Source: Acidobacteria bacterium OLB17 (GTDB taxonomy: Bacteria; Acidobacteriota; Blastocatellia; Pyrinomonadales; Pyrinomonadaceae). Taken from it: a stretch of DNA of 64,000 nucleotides. Location: positions 112,906 through 176,905 of the forward strand of contig LLEU01000033.1 of NCBI GenBank assembly GCA_001567505.1, read 5' to 3'. The notes beneath the pieces were generated by a model that was not told the DNA's origin, did not search any database, and saw only the letters and a list, made by a program, of their open reading frames with translations. Both the position numbers and the translations under genes were made by a program. Positions 18,348 through 27,200 of the stretch are shown here, one piece after another (position 1 is the first letter of the stretch; each line of letters begins with the position of its first letter).

Positions 18348-19367
18348 TCAACTTACTTCTATCAACGCCGCATCGCCCGCTCGGGCCTTGACCCGCCCGA
18401 TCACGCGCGCCGTCTCAACTCTCTTTAGTATATTCTCCGCCGCCTCGGATGTCGTGCTGATAAGAAGCCCGCCGGCCGTTTGCGGATCGAAAAGAGCACT
18501 CTGCATCACTCCGCTGACAGATGCCGCGAACTCGACCGTATCGCCCGTGTAAGCGCGATTGTTCTTGTCGCCGCGGGTCAACATCCCTTGAGCGATAAGC
18601 TCAAGCGTGTCAACAAGTAGCGGTACGCTGCCGCTCTCGATCTCGAACGCTGCATTGCTCGCTTTCGCCATCTCGAACGCATGCCCGAGAAGGCCGAAAC
18701 CCGTTACGTCCGTGCTTGCGTTCGCACCGAATTCACACATTGCTTTTGACGCTTCTTTTGCCGAGGCCGTCATTGTTTTTGTTACGGCCTCGACCGCCGC
18801 CTCGGACGCAGCTCCGCGTTTGATCGCCGTGTTTATCGCACCCGTGCCGATCGGTTTCGTAAGAACGAGAACGTCGCCCGGCTTTGCGCCCGCGTTCGTG
18901 AAAACGCGGTCGGGCCGGATCGTGCCCGTCACTGCGTAACCGAATTTCATCTCCTGATCGTCAACCGAATGCCCGCCGAGGATCACGACGCCTTCCGAAT
19001 TCATCATCGTCTGGCCGCCAAGCAATATCTTTTCCAGGATGTCCCAGTCGCCCTTCTGCGGATAGCAGACGATCGATAGCGCCGAGAGCGGCCGGCCGCC
19101 CATCGCGTAAACGTCATTCAGCGCGTTGACCGCCGCCACCTGGCCATAAACGAACGGATCGTCCGAAACCGGAGTAAAGAAATCGACCGTCTGAACAAGC
19201 GCCGTTTCGTCATCAAGGCGCATCACGCCTGCGTCGTCGCTTGTCTCGTACCCGACGATCACGTTCTCTCTTGATTGCGGCGGCAGTTTGCTCAAAACTT
19301 GAGCAAGATCGCTTGGAGCGAGCTTTGCCACTCAACCGGCACAGTTGACCATCTCGGTCAGACGCAT
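18348..19367 (-). CDS. selD: Selenide, water dikinase, a selenoprotein with in-frame TGA (Sec12)
   Basis: SelD makes selenophosphate from selenide and ATP, the selenium donor for selenocysteine and selenouridine. A stop-based reading begins at the GTG at 19331 and lacks the active site. Reading on upstream, an ATG at 19367 with a very strong AAGGAGGAAG ribosome site gives MRLTEMVNCAG, then TGA (19334-19332), then VAKLAPSDLAQVL. The TGA falls exactly at the catalytic Cys/Sec position, with Lys15 as the conserved Lys three residues later. The full product is about 339 aa. DDAG, VQTVDFF, GGHSVDD and TDVTGFGLLGHAFEM match the SelD family. The start overlaps the parB end region; tatA/B follows. 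Confidence 0.93.
19288..19306 (-). promoter_or_regulatory. Putative bacterial SECIS hairpin in selD
   Basis: On the coding (minus) strand TTGCTCAA, GTT and TTGAGCAA form an 8-bp perfect stem with a small loop beginning with GU. The loop starts 33 bases after the TGA, within the 16-37 base window known for bacterial SECIS elements recognised by SelB, and the G/U in the loop fits the known requirement. It lies inside the selD coding sequence, as expected in bacteria. Confidence 0.65.
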
Positions 19368-19378
19368 CTTCTTCCTCC

Positions 19379-20278
19379 TTATTCTGATTTATTCTTCGTC
19401 AGCAGATCGTAAATGCGGTTCAGGTCGTCAAGGCCGTAATATTCGATCTCGATCTTGCCGCCCGTGCCTTTCTTCGCCGGAAGGATCTTTACGTTCGTGC
19501 TCAAATGCCGCATCATACGCGTCTCCGCGACCTTTACGTTCGGATCGACGACGCGGGCCTGCGGTACGGCCTTTTCGGACGGAGTCCGTTTTGCGGCCTT
19601 AACACGGCGTTCGGCCTCGCGAACCGATAATCCTTGCTCGACTATTGCATCAGCAACAGCACGTTGCACAGACGCATCATCGCTCATCAAAAGAGCACGG
19701 CCATGGCTAAGGCTTAGCTTCCCGTCGATCAAGTGTTTCTGGACATCGACCGGCAATTTCAAAAGACGCATCGTCGTCGTGATAAGCGTCCGTTCCTTGC
19801 CAACGCGTTCGGCGACTTCTTCTTGCGTAAGTCCAATAGAATCAATGAGTTTGCGAAATGCATTCGCCTCTTCGATCGGGTTCAGCTGCTGCCGTTGAAT
19901 GTTCTCGATCAGGGCGATCTCAAGCAGTTTTTCATCTGAGACTTCCTTGACCGCCGCCGGCACTTTCCGAAGGCCCGCCTTCTGCGCCGCCCGCCACCTT
20001 CGCTCACCGGCGACGATCTGAAACCGCCCTTCGCCCGCAGGCCGGACAACGATCGGTTGGACGATCCCGTTCGCACGGATCGAAGCGGCGAGCTCTTCGA
20101 GCTCATTTTCCGTGAAGTTGACTCGTGGCTGCTCCGGATTTGGGACGATAAGGTCAATATCTAGTTCATTTACGCGTCCGGGAACGGCCTCGCGTACAGG
20201 CGCCTCGGCAACTGCCGCCGCTGGTTTTTCATCGCCGAGCAGAGCGCTAAGCCCGCGGCCGAGAGGTTGTCTAGCCAT
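19379..20278 (-). CDS. parB: Chromosome partitioning protein ParB
   Basis: A 299-aa ParB/Spo0J-type CTPase and centromere-binding protein. The N-terminal RGLSALLGDE tag (ParA contact), the CTP-binding segment with VAGERRWRAAQKAG, the helix-turn-helix and a C-terminal dimer domain (GGKIEIEYYGLDDLNRIYDLL) are all visible. The recognition region reads LTQEEVAERVGKERTL and then ITTTMRLLKLP. Most ParBs have GKSR-S-x-V-x-N-x-LRLLxLP, so the Ser-Arg and Asn positions differ here. The start overlaps the parA end by 8 bases. Two palindromes upstream of parA may be its binding site. Confidence 0.93.
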   Translation of the reverse strand: MARQPLGRGLSALLGDEKPAAAVAEAPVREAVPGRVNELDIDLIVPNPEQPRVNFTENELEELAASIRANGIVQPIVVRPAGEGRFQIVAGERRWRAAQKAGLRKVPAAVKEVSDEKLLEIALIENIQRQQLNPIEEANAFRKLIDSIGLTQEEVAERVGKERTLITTTMRLLKLPVDVQKHLIDGKLSLSHGRALLMSDDASVQRAVADAIVEQGLSVREAERRVKAAKRTPSEKAVPQARVVDPNVKVAETRMMRHLSTNVKILPAKKGTGGKIEIEYYGLDDLNRIYDLLTKNKSE

Positions 20279-21032
20279 TTCTCAAGATCTCCTTTGCAAG
20301 TCGCTGATACGCTTCTGCTCCTTTTGACTTCGGGTCATAAACGAATATCGGCTGGCCAAAACTAGGCGCTTCGGCAAGCCGCACATTTCGCGGGATCACG
20401 GTCTCGAGCACCTGCGTGCCGTAGAAATCCCGCAAGTCTTTTGCGACCGCGGACGAAAGGTTCGTTCGCTCGTCGAACATCGTCAAAAGCAGGCCTTCGA
20501 TCGCAAGTTCGGGGTTCAACTCCCGCCGCAGTCGGGCCAGCGTATCAAAAAGCTCCGTAACGCCCTCGAGCGCATAATATTCGCACTGGATCGGTACGAG
20601 CAGAGCGTCCGCCGCCGTCAAGCCGTTAAGGGTCAAAAGGCCGAGCGACGGCGGGCAGTCGATCAAAATGTAATGAAAATAATCGCGGATCGGGTCGATG
20701 ATCGCCTTTAACGCCTTGGCACGGCCTTCGCGCTCGACGAGCTCGACCTCGGCGCCGGCAAGATTCTTATCGGCCGGAACGACCCAAAACTTAGGTATCG
20801 CGGTCGGGAGGACCATCTCGCGGATCGAATCCCCGCCGATGAGTGCGTCATAAAGCGTCTTTTTGACGTTCGCACGGTCGATGCCCGAACCCGACGTGGC
20901 GTTTCCCTGTGGATCGGCGTCGATCAGGAGAACTTTTCGATTCTCAGCCGCAAGCCCGGCAGCAAGGTTGACGGCCGTTGTCGTTTTCCCGACGCCGCCC
21001 TTTTGATTTGCAATTGCAATGACTTTTCCCAT
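20271..21032 (-). CDS. parA: Chromosome partitioning ATPase ParA (Soj)
   Basis: A deviant-Walker ParA ATPase of about 253 aa from the ATG at 21032. The P-loop KGGVGKTTTAVNLA, LLIDADPQGNATSGSG and YILIDCPPSLGLLTLNGL are all present. The frame stays open upstream to 21218, but those residues show no ParA similarity and cover the palindromic sites, so I take the internal ATG. It works with ParB to segregate the origin region. The 191-base gap to mnmG contains two identical 16-bp palindromic cores. Confidence 0.93.
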   Translation of the reverse strand: MGKVIAIANQKGGVGKTTTAVNLAAGLAAENRKVLLIDADPQGNATSGSGIDRANVKKTLYDALIGGDSIREMVLPTAIPKFWVVPADKNLAGAEVELVEREGRAKALKAIIDPIRDYFHYILIDCPPSLGLLTLNGLTAADALLVPIQCEYYALEGVTELFDTLARLRRELNPELAIEGLLLTMFDERTNLSSAVAKDLRDFYGTQVLETVIPRNVRLAEAPSFGQPIFVYDPKSKGAEAYQRLAKEILRNG

Positions 21033-21147
21033 TAAGAAGCAAGGCAGACGCCGACTTTTGGGCCCATGACAGGCCGGAAGCGAAGGCGGCGCGATCCGTA
21101 GGTCTAACTTACCACAGCAAAACCGCGAAGCGCGATGCGTGTGGCTG

Positions 21148-21171
21148 AAAATGTGGTACGTACCACATTTT
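21148..21171. promoter_or_regulatory. 24-bp perfect palindrome, possible parS
   Basis: The core TGTGGTACGTACCACA at 21152-21167 is extended by AAAA and TTTT to a 24-bp perfect palindrome. It lies 116 bases upstream of parA. The outer TGT...ACA and the central ACGT are shared with the usual parS (TGTTTCACGTGAAACA), while the middle positions differ. It could be a divergent parS or an operator. Confidence 0.6.
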
Positions 21172-21196
21172 GAACTAAAACGAACTTCGAAACGAC

Positions 21197-21222
21197 AGAA
21201 TTGTGGTACGTACCACAATTCT
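21197..21222. promoter_or_regulatory. 26-bp perfect palindrome, second copy of the same core
   Basis: The same core TGTGGTACGTACCACA at 21202-21217 is extended by AGAAT and ATTCT to 26 bp. Its centre is exactly 50 bp from the first copy, about five helical turns, so the two sites face the same side of the DNA. It ends one base before the mnmG stop codon. Confidence 0.6.
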
Positions 21223-21223
21223 T

Positions 21224-23095
21224 TTAAGGCCGTGCCTGCTGAAGCGCTGTTAAATGCACAAGGACCGTCGATAACGCTGCATGAGTAACGCCCGGGATCG
21301 TCCGCACCTGTCCGAACGTTCTCGGCACCGCACGCTCCAGCCGCTCGATCATCTCATTCGAAAGGCCGCCGATCGCACGAAAATCTATATTCTCCGGCAC
21401 CTTAAGCGAATCATGATGGTTGACCCTCTCGGCCGCCGCGGCCTGCTTCGCGATATAGCCCGCGTACATCGAATCAGCCAACGCCGCGTCGATGTCTCGC
21501 GGATCCGCATCCTCGATCGGCAAAAGCCTCGAAATGAACTCGGCACCGACACCCTGCCGCATCGCAAGGTGCGAGAGCACGAAGGAATCGCCAAGATCGG
21601 TGCCGAGCAACTGTGCCGCTGCCGCGTATTGCGGCGACGAACGCTTGAAGCGCGTCGTATCGAGCGCGTTCCGGATACTCGCGATCCGGTCGCGTTTTGC
21701 ATTGAAGCGTTCCCAATCGCGATCTTCAATAAGCCCGAGTTCACGCCCTTTTGGCAAAAGCCGCTCGTCCGCATTGTCGTGGCGAAGCCGCAAACGCGCT
21801 TCTGCACGGGACGTAAAGAGCCTATACGGCTCATCGACACCGTGCCTGATAAGGTCATCGGCAAGCACGCCAATGTATGCTTCGTCCCGCTCAAGCGTGA
21901 AGGGTTTTCGCCTAAGTGCCGTATTTGCAGCATTTACGCCCGCGAGGAAGCCCTGGCACGCGGCCTCTTCGTAACCGGTCGTGCCGTTGATCTGCCCGGC
22001 GAGGAAAAGGCCGTCGAAACGCGAGGTCGCCATCGTCGGCCGCAGCTCACGCGGATCTACGAAGTCATACTCGATCGCATACCCCGGCCTGATGATCCGA
22101 ACCTCGCCAAAGCCCTCGATCATCCGCAGCAGTTCCTGCTGAAGCCCGGCAGGCAGCGAGGTCGAAAAGCCGTTCAGATAGACCTCATTCGTGTTGTGGC
22201 CTTCCGGTTCGAGGAAAAGCTGGTGCCGGTCCTTGCCCGCGAATTTTACGACCTTGTCTTCGATCGACGGGCAGTATCGCGGCCCAATTCCCTTGATCTT
22301 GCCCGAATAGAGCGGCGATTGGTTCAGGTTCCCGCGGATCGCGTCGTGTACGGCTGCGGTCGTATAGCCGATGAAGCAGTCCAACTGCGGCTGCTCGATC
22401 GCATCCGTCGAAAATGAGAATGCGACCGGCTTCTCGTCCGGCGGCTGCCGCTCGAATGCGTCCCAATCGATCGTTCGTCCGTCAAGACGTGGCGGCGTCC
22501 CGGTCTTTAGGCGGCCGACCGGAAACCCGAGAGCCTTTAGGTTCTCGGCCAACTCGATCGAGGCCGGTTCGCCGGAACGTCCGGCCGAGAACGTGCGCCG
22601 GCCCGTGTGGATCGTTCCATTTAAGAAGGTGCCGGTCGCGATGATGACCGCCTTTGCCCCAAAGCGACGCGTGTCTTCGAGCGTAACGCCGATAACTTGT
22701 TTATTCTCAACAATTAGCGAAACAACCGCACCTTGCCTTAAGGTCAGGTTCGGCGTCGCTTCGAGGACTCGCCGCATCTCCGTTCGGTACAGAGAGCGGT
22801 CGGCCTGAGCCCGCGGCGATTGGACGGCAGGGCCTCGGGAGCGATTCAGCAGGCGAAACTGGATCCCGGTGCGGTCAATGATGCGGCCCATAATGCCGCC
22901 GAGCGCGTCGATCTCTCGGACGACGTGGCCCTTTGCGATCCCGCCGATCGCAGGATTGCATGACATTTGTCCGATGAGGTCGAGGTTGAGCGTGACGAGC
23001 GCGGTCTCGGCACCCATACGCGCCGACGCCGAGGCCGCCTCACAGCCCGCGTGCCCCGCACCGATCACGATCACATCAAACGTCTCGTCGAACAT
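21224..23095 (-). CDS. mnmG: tRNA U34 carboxymethylaminomethyl-modifying enzyme MnmG
   Basis: A 623-aa FAD protein that, with MnmE, makes the cmnm5 group at wobble uridine of several tRNAs. The FAD motif VIGAGHAGCEAA, the LNLDLIGQMSCNPAIGGIAKGH segment with its conserved Cys, GTPPRLDGRTIDW and EGHNTNEVYLNGFSTSLP are diagnostic. The length is normal. It lies 84 bases from mnmE on the same strand, and its stop codon is next to the second palindrome. A 378-aa frame on the opposite strand is only a shadow. Confidence 0.96.
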   Translation of the reverse strand: MFDETFDVIVIGAGHAGCEAASASARMGAETALVTLNLDLIGQMSCNPAIGGIAKGHVVREIDALGGIMGRIIDRTGIQFRLLNRSRGPAVQSPRAQADRSLYRTEMRRVLEATPNLTLRQGAVVSLIVENKQVIGVTLEDTRRFGAKAVIIATGTFLNGTIHTGRRTFSAGRSGEPASIELAENLKALGFPVGRLKTGTPPRLDGRTIDWDAFERQPPDEKPVAFSFSTDAIEQPQLDCFIGYTTAAVHDAIRGNLNQSPLYSGKIKGIGPRYCPSIEDKVVKFAGKDRHQLFLEPEGHNTNEVYLNGFSTSLPAGLQQELLRMIEGFGEVRIIRPGYAIEYDFVDPRELRPTMATSRFDGLFLAGQINGTTGYEEAACQGFLAGVNAANTALRRKPFTLERDEAYIGVLADDLIRHGVDEPYRLFTSRAEARLRLRHDNADERLLPKGRELGLIEDRDWERFNAKRDRIASIRNALDTTRFKRSSPQYAAAAQLLGTDLGDSFVLSHLAMRQGVGAEFISRLLPIEDADPRDIDAALADSMYAGYIAKQAAAAERVNHHDSLKVPENIDFRAIGGLSNEMIERLERAVPRTFGQVRTIPGVTHAALSTVLVHLTALQQARP

Positions 23096-23179
23096 AAATA
23101 CTCCGCCAAAAAGCGAAACTTTTATTTTAACACCGCCTGTTTTGAGGACAAAGAGTTTTCCGCGGCCGAACGGGCCTTG

Positions 23180-24559
23180 CTATTTCCCGATGCAGAAGGT
23201 TGAGAAGATTCGCGTGAGCATATCTTCGGTCGTGGTCTCGCCGGTGATCTCGCCGAGGTAGCGAAGCGCGTTGTGCAGCCCGATGAGGACGATCTCTTCG
23301 CTGCGGCCTTCTTCTAGCCTTTCGATCGACTGCAGAAGTTCATCACAGGTGCGCATCAGCAGGTCGTAATGGCGGGCGTCCGTCACGAGGAAGTTCGACG
23401 TCGATATATCATTCGTTGCAAACGGCCTAACGATCGCTTCACGCAGCTCGTCAAGCCCTTCGCCGGTCTTGGCCGAGATCGCGACCATCTTTTCGCGGTA
23501 TGCGGCAAGCGCCGGATCGCCCGCCGAAGCAAGCAGGCTAATGTCCCTTGAGGCGTGTTTGTCGATCTTGTTCAGGGCTATGATGAACGCCTGTCTGCTC
23601 GCCGAACGAACGAGCTCGCGGTCCTCTTCCGTCAAAGGTTCACTCGCGTCAAAGACAACAATTACAAGGTCCGCATCGGCCATAGCGCCGCGTGCACGTT
23701 CGACGCCGATCTTCTCGACCACATCTTCCGTCTCACGCATCCCGGCCGTATCGATCAGGTGGACAGGAATGTCGCCGACCGTGAAACGTTCGTTCAGCTG
23801 ATCTCGCGTCGTGCCGGCGATATCGGTGACGATCGCTCGTTCCGTTCCAAGCAATCGATTAAAAAGGCTCGACTTCCCGACGTTCGGCCGTCCAACGATC
23901 GTTGCGGTGAGGCCGTCGCGGATCAAGTGCCCGGCCTTGAAGGTGTCGGCGAAGGCACGCGTCCTTTCCGCGACCTCATGAAGCGAGCGTGCGATCGCCT
24001 CGCTCTGCGCTTCCGGAAGGTCATCCTCAACGAACTCGAGCGCAGATTCGAGCACGACGATCGTGTTCAGGAGTTCATCCTTTAGCGGCTGCAAACTTTG
24101 CGACAGCGCGCCCGAAAGCTGTCGCACTGCCTGTCGAGCAGCGGCATTTGTTTGAGCGTCGATAAGGTCGCGTATCGCCTCGGCCTCGGCTAGATCGAGC
24201 TTGCCGTTCGAGAGTGCGCGCAAGGTGAATTCCCCCGGCTCGGCCGGACGACATCCGGCGGCAAGGCACAGATCGATCACTTTTCTTAGGAGCACCGGCG
24301 ACCCGTGGCAGCTTATCTCGATAGTATCCTCGCCCGTGAACGAATGCGGGGCGGCAAAGTATGTGACGAGTGCCTTGTCGATCAAGCCATTGTCGGCAGG
24401 ATCGCGCAATTCGACGAAGGTTGCTCGCCGCGGGACGAATTCGCGGGCGTCGCCCGTAAGTCTTCTCGCGACACTGAGCGCGTCTTGCCCGCTCAGGCGA
24501 ACGATGCCGATGCCGCTGCGTCCCGGCGGAGTTGCAAGTGCGACGATCGTCTCAGGCAT
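23180..24559 (-). CDS. mnmE: tRNA modification GTPase MnmE
   Basis: A 459-aa protein from the ATG at 24559; an in-frame TTG lies two codons earlier. The N-terminal tetrahydrofolate-binding domain starts [20 protein letters not shown]. The inserted GTPase domain has [14 protein letters not shown] (G1), DTAG (G3) and NKID (G4), and the C-terminus ends with the family's essential Cys motif FCIGK. It works in a complex with MnmG. It lies in the usual origin-proximal order between khpB and mnmG. Confidence 0.96.
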   Translation of the reverse strand: MPETIVALATPPGRSGIGIVRLSGQDALSVARRLTGDAREFVPRRATFVELRDPADNGLIDKALVTYFAAPHSFTGEDTIEISCHGSPVLLRKVIDLCLAAGCRPAEPGEFTLRALSNGKLDLAEAEAIRDLIDAQTNAAARQAVRQLSGALSQSLQPLKDELLNTIVVLESALEFVEDDLPEAQSEAIARSLHEVAERTRAFADTFKAGHLIRDGLTATIVGRPNVGKSSLFNRLLGTERAIVTDIAGTTRDQLNERFTVGDIPVHLIDTAGMRETEDVVEKIGVERARGAMADADLVIVVFDASEPLTEEDRELVRSASRQAFIIALNKIDKHASRDISLLASAGDPALAAYREKMVAISAKTGEGLDELREAIVRPFATNDISTSNFLVTDARHYDLLMRTCDELLQSIERLEEGRSEEIVLIGLHNALRYLGEITGETTTEDMLTRIFSTFCIGK

Positions 24560-24575
24560 AGGCAAACAAATTCGC

Positions 24576-25025
24576 CTACTGCAGCCTTACCTGCAGCCTG
24601 CGGTCGCGGCCGTCGCCGACCGATTCGGTGATGAGGTCGTCCTCTTTTTGTAGTGTCGTGTGGATGATGCGGCGTTCTGTTGAGTTAAGCACGCCGAAGG
24701 TGAATGAACGGCCGGTCTTTCGCACCTGTTCAGCGGCGAATCGCGCCATTGCGTGCAGCTCGTTCTTGCGGGTCTGGCGAAAACCGTCTGCATCGACGAT
24801 GAACCGATGTTCGCGGTCGAGTTCGCGTCCCATCGCCTGAAAGAGCACGACCTCGAACGCGTCGAGCAATTCGCCCTTTTCGGCGAGTGCAAAATGCGTG
24901 TCGCTTCCTGTTAGATTAAGTATGCAGCCCTCGTCGGTCCATTCGGCCTCGACGGAGAGATCAAAACCCGCATCGCTCAGGATGCCGCTTAAGAGTTCTT
25001 TGGCGTTTTCGCAAGTTTGATTCAT
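24576..25025 (-). CDS. khpB: Jag/KhpB-like RNA-binding protein
   Basis: A 149-aa protein whose C-terminal half fits the R3H domain: STERRIIHTTLQKEDDLITE with the Arg-x3-His core, followed by SVGDGRDRRLQV. The middle has a KH-like segment (LLDAFEVVLFQAMGREL), and the N-terminal Jag domain found in longer members is missing or very short. KhpB binds RNA and influences cell shape and division in Gram-positives. Its place between yidC and mnmE is the classic one. The ATG lies 21 bases after the yidC stop. Confidence 0.85.
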   Translation of the reverse strand: MNQTCENAKELLSGILSDAGFDLSVEAEWTDEGCILNLTGSDTHFALAEKGELLDAFEVVLFQAMGRELDREHRFIVDADGFRQTRKNELHAMARFAAEQVRKTGRSFTFGVLNSTERRIIHTTLQKEDDLITESVGDGRDRRLQVRLQ

Positions 25026-25046
25026 ATGGCTGCGGTACTTCCCCTT

Positions 25047-26975
25047 CTAAGTTGTTGAAAGCTTTTGCTTTACGGGCTTTGCATTCTTCGGAACGTCATT
25101 GACGACGGTCGTTCCCGGCGGCGTATTCGGTTTATTCATCCGGTTGATTATCATCTGCTGGCCGAAGCTTACGAGGTTGCCGAAGAACCAGTATAACAGC
25201 AGCCCGCTCGGCGCCGACCACATCACCCAGAGCATCATGACCGGCATAAAGTAGGTCATCATCTTCTGCTGCATCTGCTGTTCGGGCGTTACGGTCGCGG
25301 CCTGCGGCGTGAACTTCATCGAAAGGATCATCGAGATCGCAAATGCGAACTCGAGGATGTGATACGGATCCGCGGCCGAAAGATCCGGCAGCCACAAGAA
25401 ATGGGCCTGCCGAATATCGAGCGAGACGGTCACGGCCGTATAGAACGCAAGCAGAAGCGGGAACTGCAGGATCATCGGGAGGCAGCCGCCGAGCGGCAGT
25501 GCGTCCTTCGTCATCCGAAGCTGTTCCATCTGGAGCGCGCGCATCTTAGGGTCGTCCATCGGGACGCCCTTCTTCTGAAGCTCCTTGATCTTGTCCTGAA
25601 CTTCCTTCATCTTCGGCGCGTTCCCTGATGCCTTCTTGAAGGATCGCGTCTGCGACCAACGCAGCGGGAAGAGAAGCATATAGAAAAGGAACGTGAAGAT
25701 GATGATCGCCGCTCCGTAATTGCGGGTAAGCTGATCGAAGAACGAGAGCGCGTAAAGGACGAGGATACCGATCGGCTTCGTGAACCACCGCAGCGGCCGA
25801 TAGTTGCTGAAATTGATCGTATCGACAAGATCGATCGGCCGTCCGACGGCCTCCGTCAAGCTCTTGTTGTAAAGGCCCGCGAATGCGAAATAATCTTTCG
25901 GCCCGGTGTAAACCTTCGTCGGCGTGCCGTCGGCGGCGACCGGGACGGCGGCGGTTATCAAGTGGCGCGTCTCGCTCGTCTTGGGCTTGCGGGTGACCCA
26001 GGAAATTATGCCGTCGTAGTATTCCGGCAGCGGATATTCGTACTTCGACGCAATGTATTCGAGCCCTTCCGTCTGCGATGCGGGCACGGCGGCTTGTGCA
26101 AAATACGCGTCGGCAACGCCCGCCCAATCGACGGCGCCGGGCGCCGGCATCTGCGCGGCATTGTTCGTGTCGAAGGTGAACGAAGTGCCGGGATGTCGAA
26201 AGATCGCGTCATCGACATAGGCGACCGCCTCAGGTTCGATGTGATAGTAGCTGTGGTGCGTGATCGCCTGATCGCCGAGACTTGCTCCGATCAGGAGCTT
26301 TACGTTCGGGACGGCCTGACCGCCCCGAGTAAGTTTCACTGAGACGTCGCTTACGAACGAATCGCCGCGAAAGATAAAGCTCTTTACCGCCTCGACGCCG
26401 TCCGCCGTCGTGAAGTTAAAATCGATCTGCTTCGTCTCGCCGTCTTTTAACGTAACGTCGCCCGTCTCCGAAGCGGTCGAGAATTCGCTCGTGTTCAGCG
26501 TCCTGTCGAGGTTCGCATCACCGGTCGCAAGGCGGAAAGGCAGCTCACGCGGATCTCGCGAGAGTGCGGCTTCGGAAATAAGCTGCAGCGGTTTTTCGTT
26601 CTCTGCCGTCGAACCGTCGGCAAAGATCGGCTGCTCGCCGTTGGCCGAGATATTCTTCAGGATGACCCAGCTCGTTGCGACCGCGCCTTTCGAATCGAGC
26701 GTCACCTCATAAAGAGGCGTCTTTATCGTTATCTTCCGATTTGGTGCCGAAGGCGCAGCAGCAACTTCGGGGGCAGGCGTTGCCGCAGGTGCGGTTGTCG
26801 GAGCAGGCGTCGGTGCGGCCGTCGCCGTCGCGTTCGAGTTCGTATTGGCGTTCGCGTTCTCTCCCGCGGGCTTTTTCGGAGCGAAGAAGTATTGCCAGCC
26901 AAAAAGGACGAATACGCAGAGAACTGCCGCGATCAGGAATCGCTTCTGGCTGTCGGTATTATTGCTGTTTTCCAT
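25047..26975 (-). CDS. yidC: Membrane protein insertase YidC
   Basis: A 642-aa YidC of the long Gram-negative type. An N-terminal membrane helix (FLIAAVLCVFVLFGWQYFF) is followed by an Asn/Ala/Thr/Pro-rich linker, a large periplasmic beta-domain (about residues 75-390) and the conserved five-helix core (YGAAIIIFTFLFYMLLFPL, LGGCLPMILQFPLLLAFYTA, LLLYWFFGNLVSFGQQ). It inserts membrane proteins alone or with SecYEG. The start overlaps the yidD end by 17 bases. Confidence 0.96.
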   Translation of the reverse strand: MENSNNTDSQKRFLIAAVLCVFVLFGWQYFFAPKKPAGENANANTNSNATATAAPTPAPTTAPAATPAPEVAAAPSAPNRKITIKTPLYEVTLDSKGAVATSWVILKNISANGEQPIFADGSTAENEKPLQLISEAALSRDPRELPFRLATGDANLDRTLNTSEFSTASETGDVTLKDGETKQIDFNFTTADGVEAVKSFIFRGDSFVSDVSVKLTRGGQAVPNVKLLIGASLGDQAITHHSYYHIEPEAVAYVDDAIFRHPGTSFTFDTNNAAQMPAPGAVDWAGVADAYFAQAAVPASQTEGLEYIASKYEYPLPEYYDGIISWVTRKPKTSETRHLITAAVPVAADGTPTKVYTGPKDYFAFAGLYNKSLTEAVGRPIDLVDTINFSNYRPLRWFTKPIGILVLYALSFFDQLTRNYGAAIIIFTFLFYMLLFPLRWSQTRSFKKASGNAPKMKEVQDKIKELQKKGVPMDDPKMRALQMEQLRMTKDALPLGGCLPMILQFPLLLAFYTAVTVSLDIRQAHFLWLPDLSAADPYHILEFAFAISMILSMKFTPQAATVTPEQQMQQKMMTYFMPVMMLWVMWSAPSGLLLYWFFGNLVSFGQQMIINRMNKPNTPPGTTVVNDVPKNAKPVKQKLSTT

Positions 26976-27189
26976 TTATAGAAACGACGGGGTCGTAGCC
27001 GCCTTTTGAGAATGGCTGGCACCTTAAGATACGTCCCACGCCGAGCCAGGTTCCGCGAACCACGCCGTACTTAATGATCGCCTGCCGCGCATATTCCGAA
27101 CACGTCGGCTCGAATCTGCACGCAGGCCCGAGATACGGCGAGATCGCCGCCTTATAGAACCAAATGATGCTGAGCGCGATGTGCTTCAC
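26959..27189 (-). CDS. yidD: Membrane protein insertion efficiency factor YidD
   Basis: A 76-aa YidD. The family signature IWFYKAAISPYLGPACRF followed by PTCSEYARQAIIKYG and ILRCQPFSKGGYDPV is complete. It is thought to help YidC and is membrane-associated by an amphipathic helix. It lies between rnpA and yidC, with a 17-base overlap into yidC. Confidence 0.95.
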   Translation of the reverse strand: MKHIALSIIWFYKAAISPYLGPACRFEPTCSEYARQAIIKYGVVRGTWLGVGRILRCQPFSKGGYDPVVSINGKQQ

Positions 27190-27200
27190 GGCTAAAACCT

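Noticed and set aside
21281..22417. 378-aa open frame on the + strand opposite mnmG
   Set aside because: It is an antisense shadow: mnmG on the minus strand is complete and conserved, and the shadow has no recognisable domain and an Arg-rich composition typical of antisense frames.
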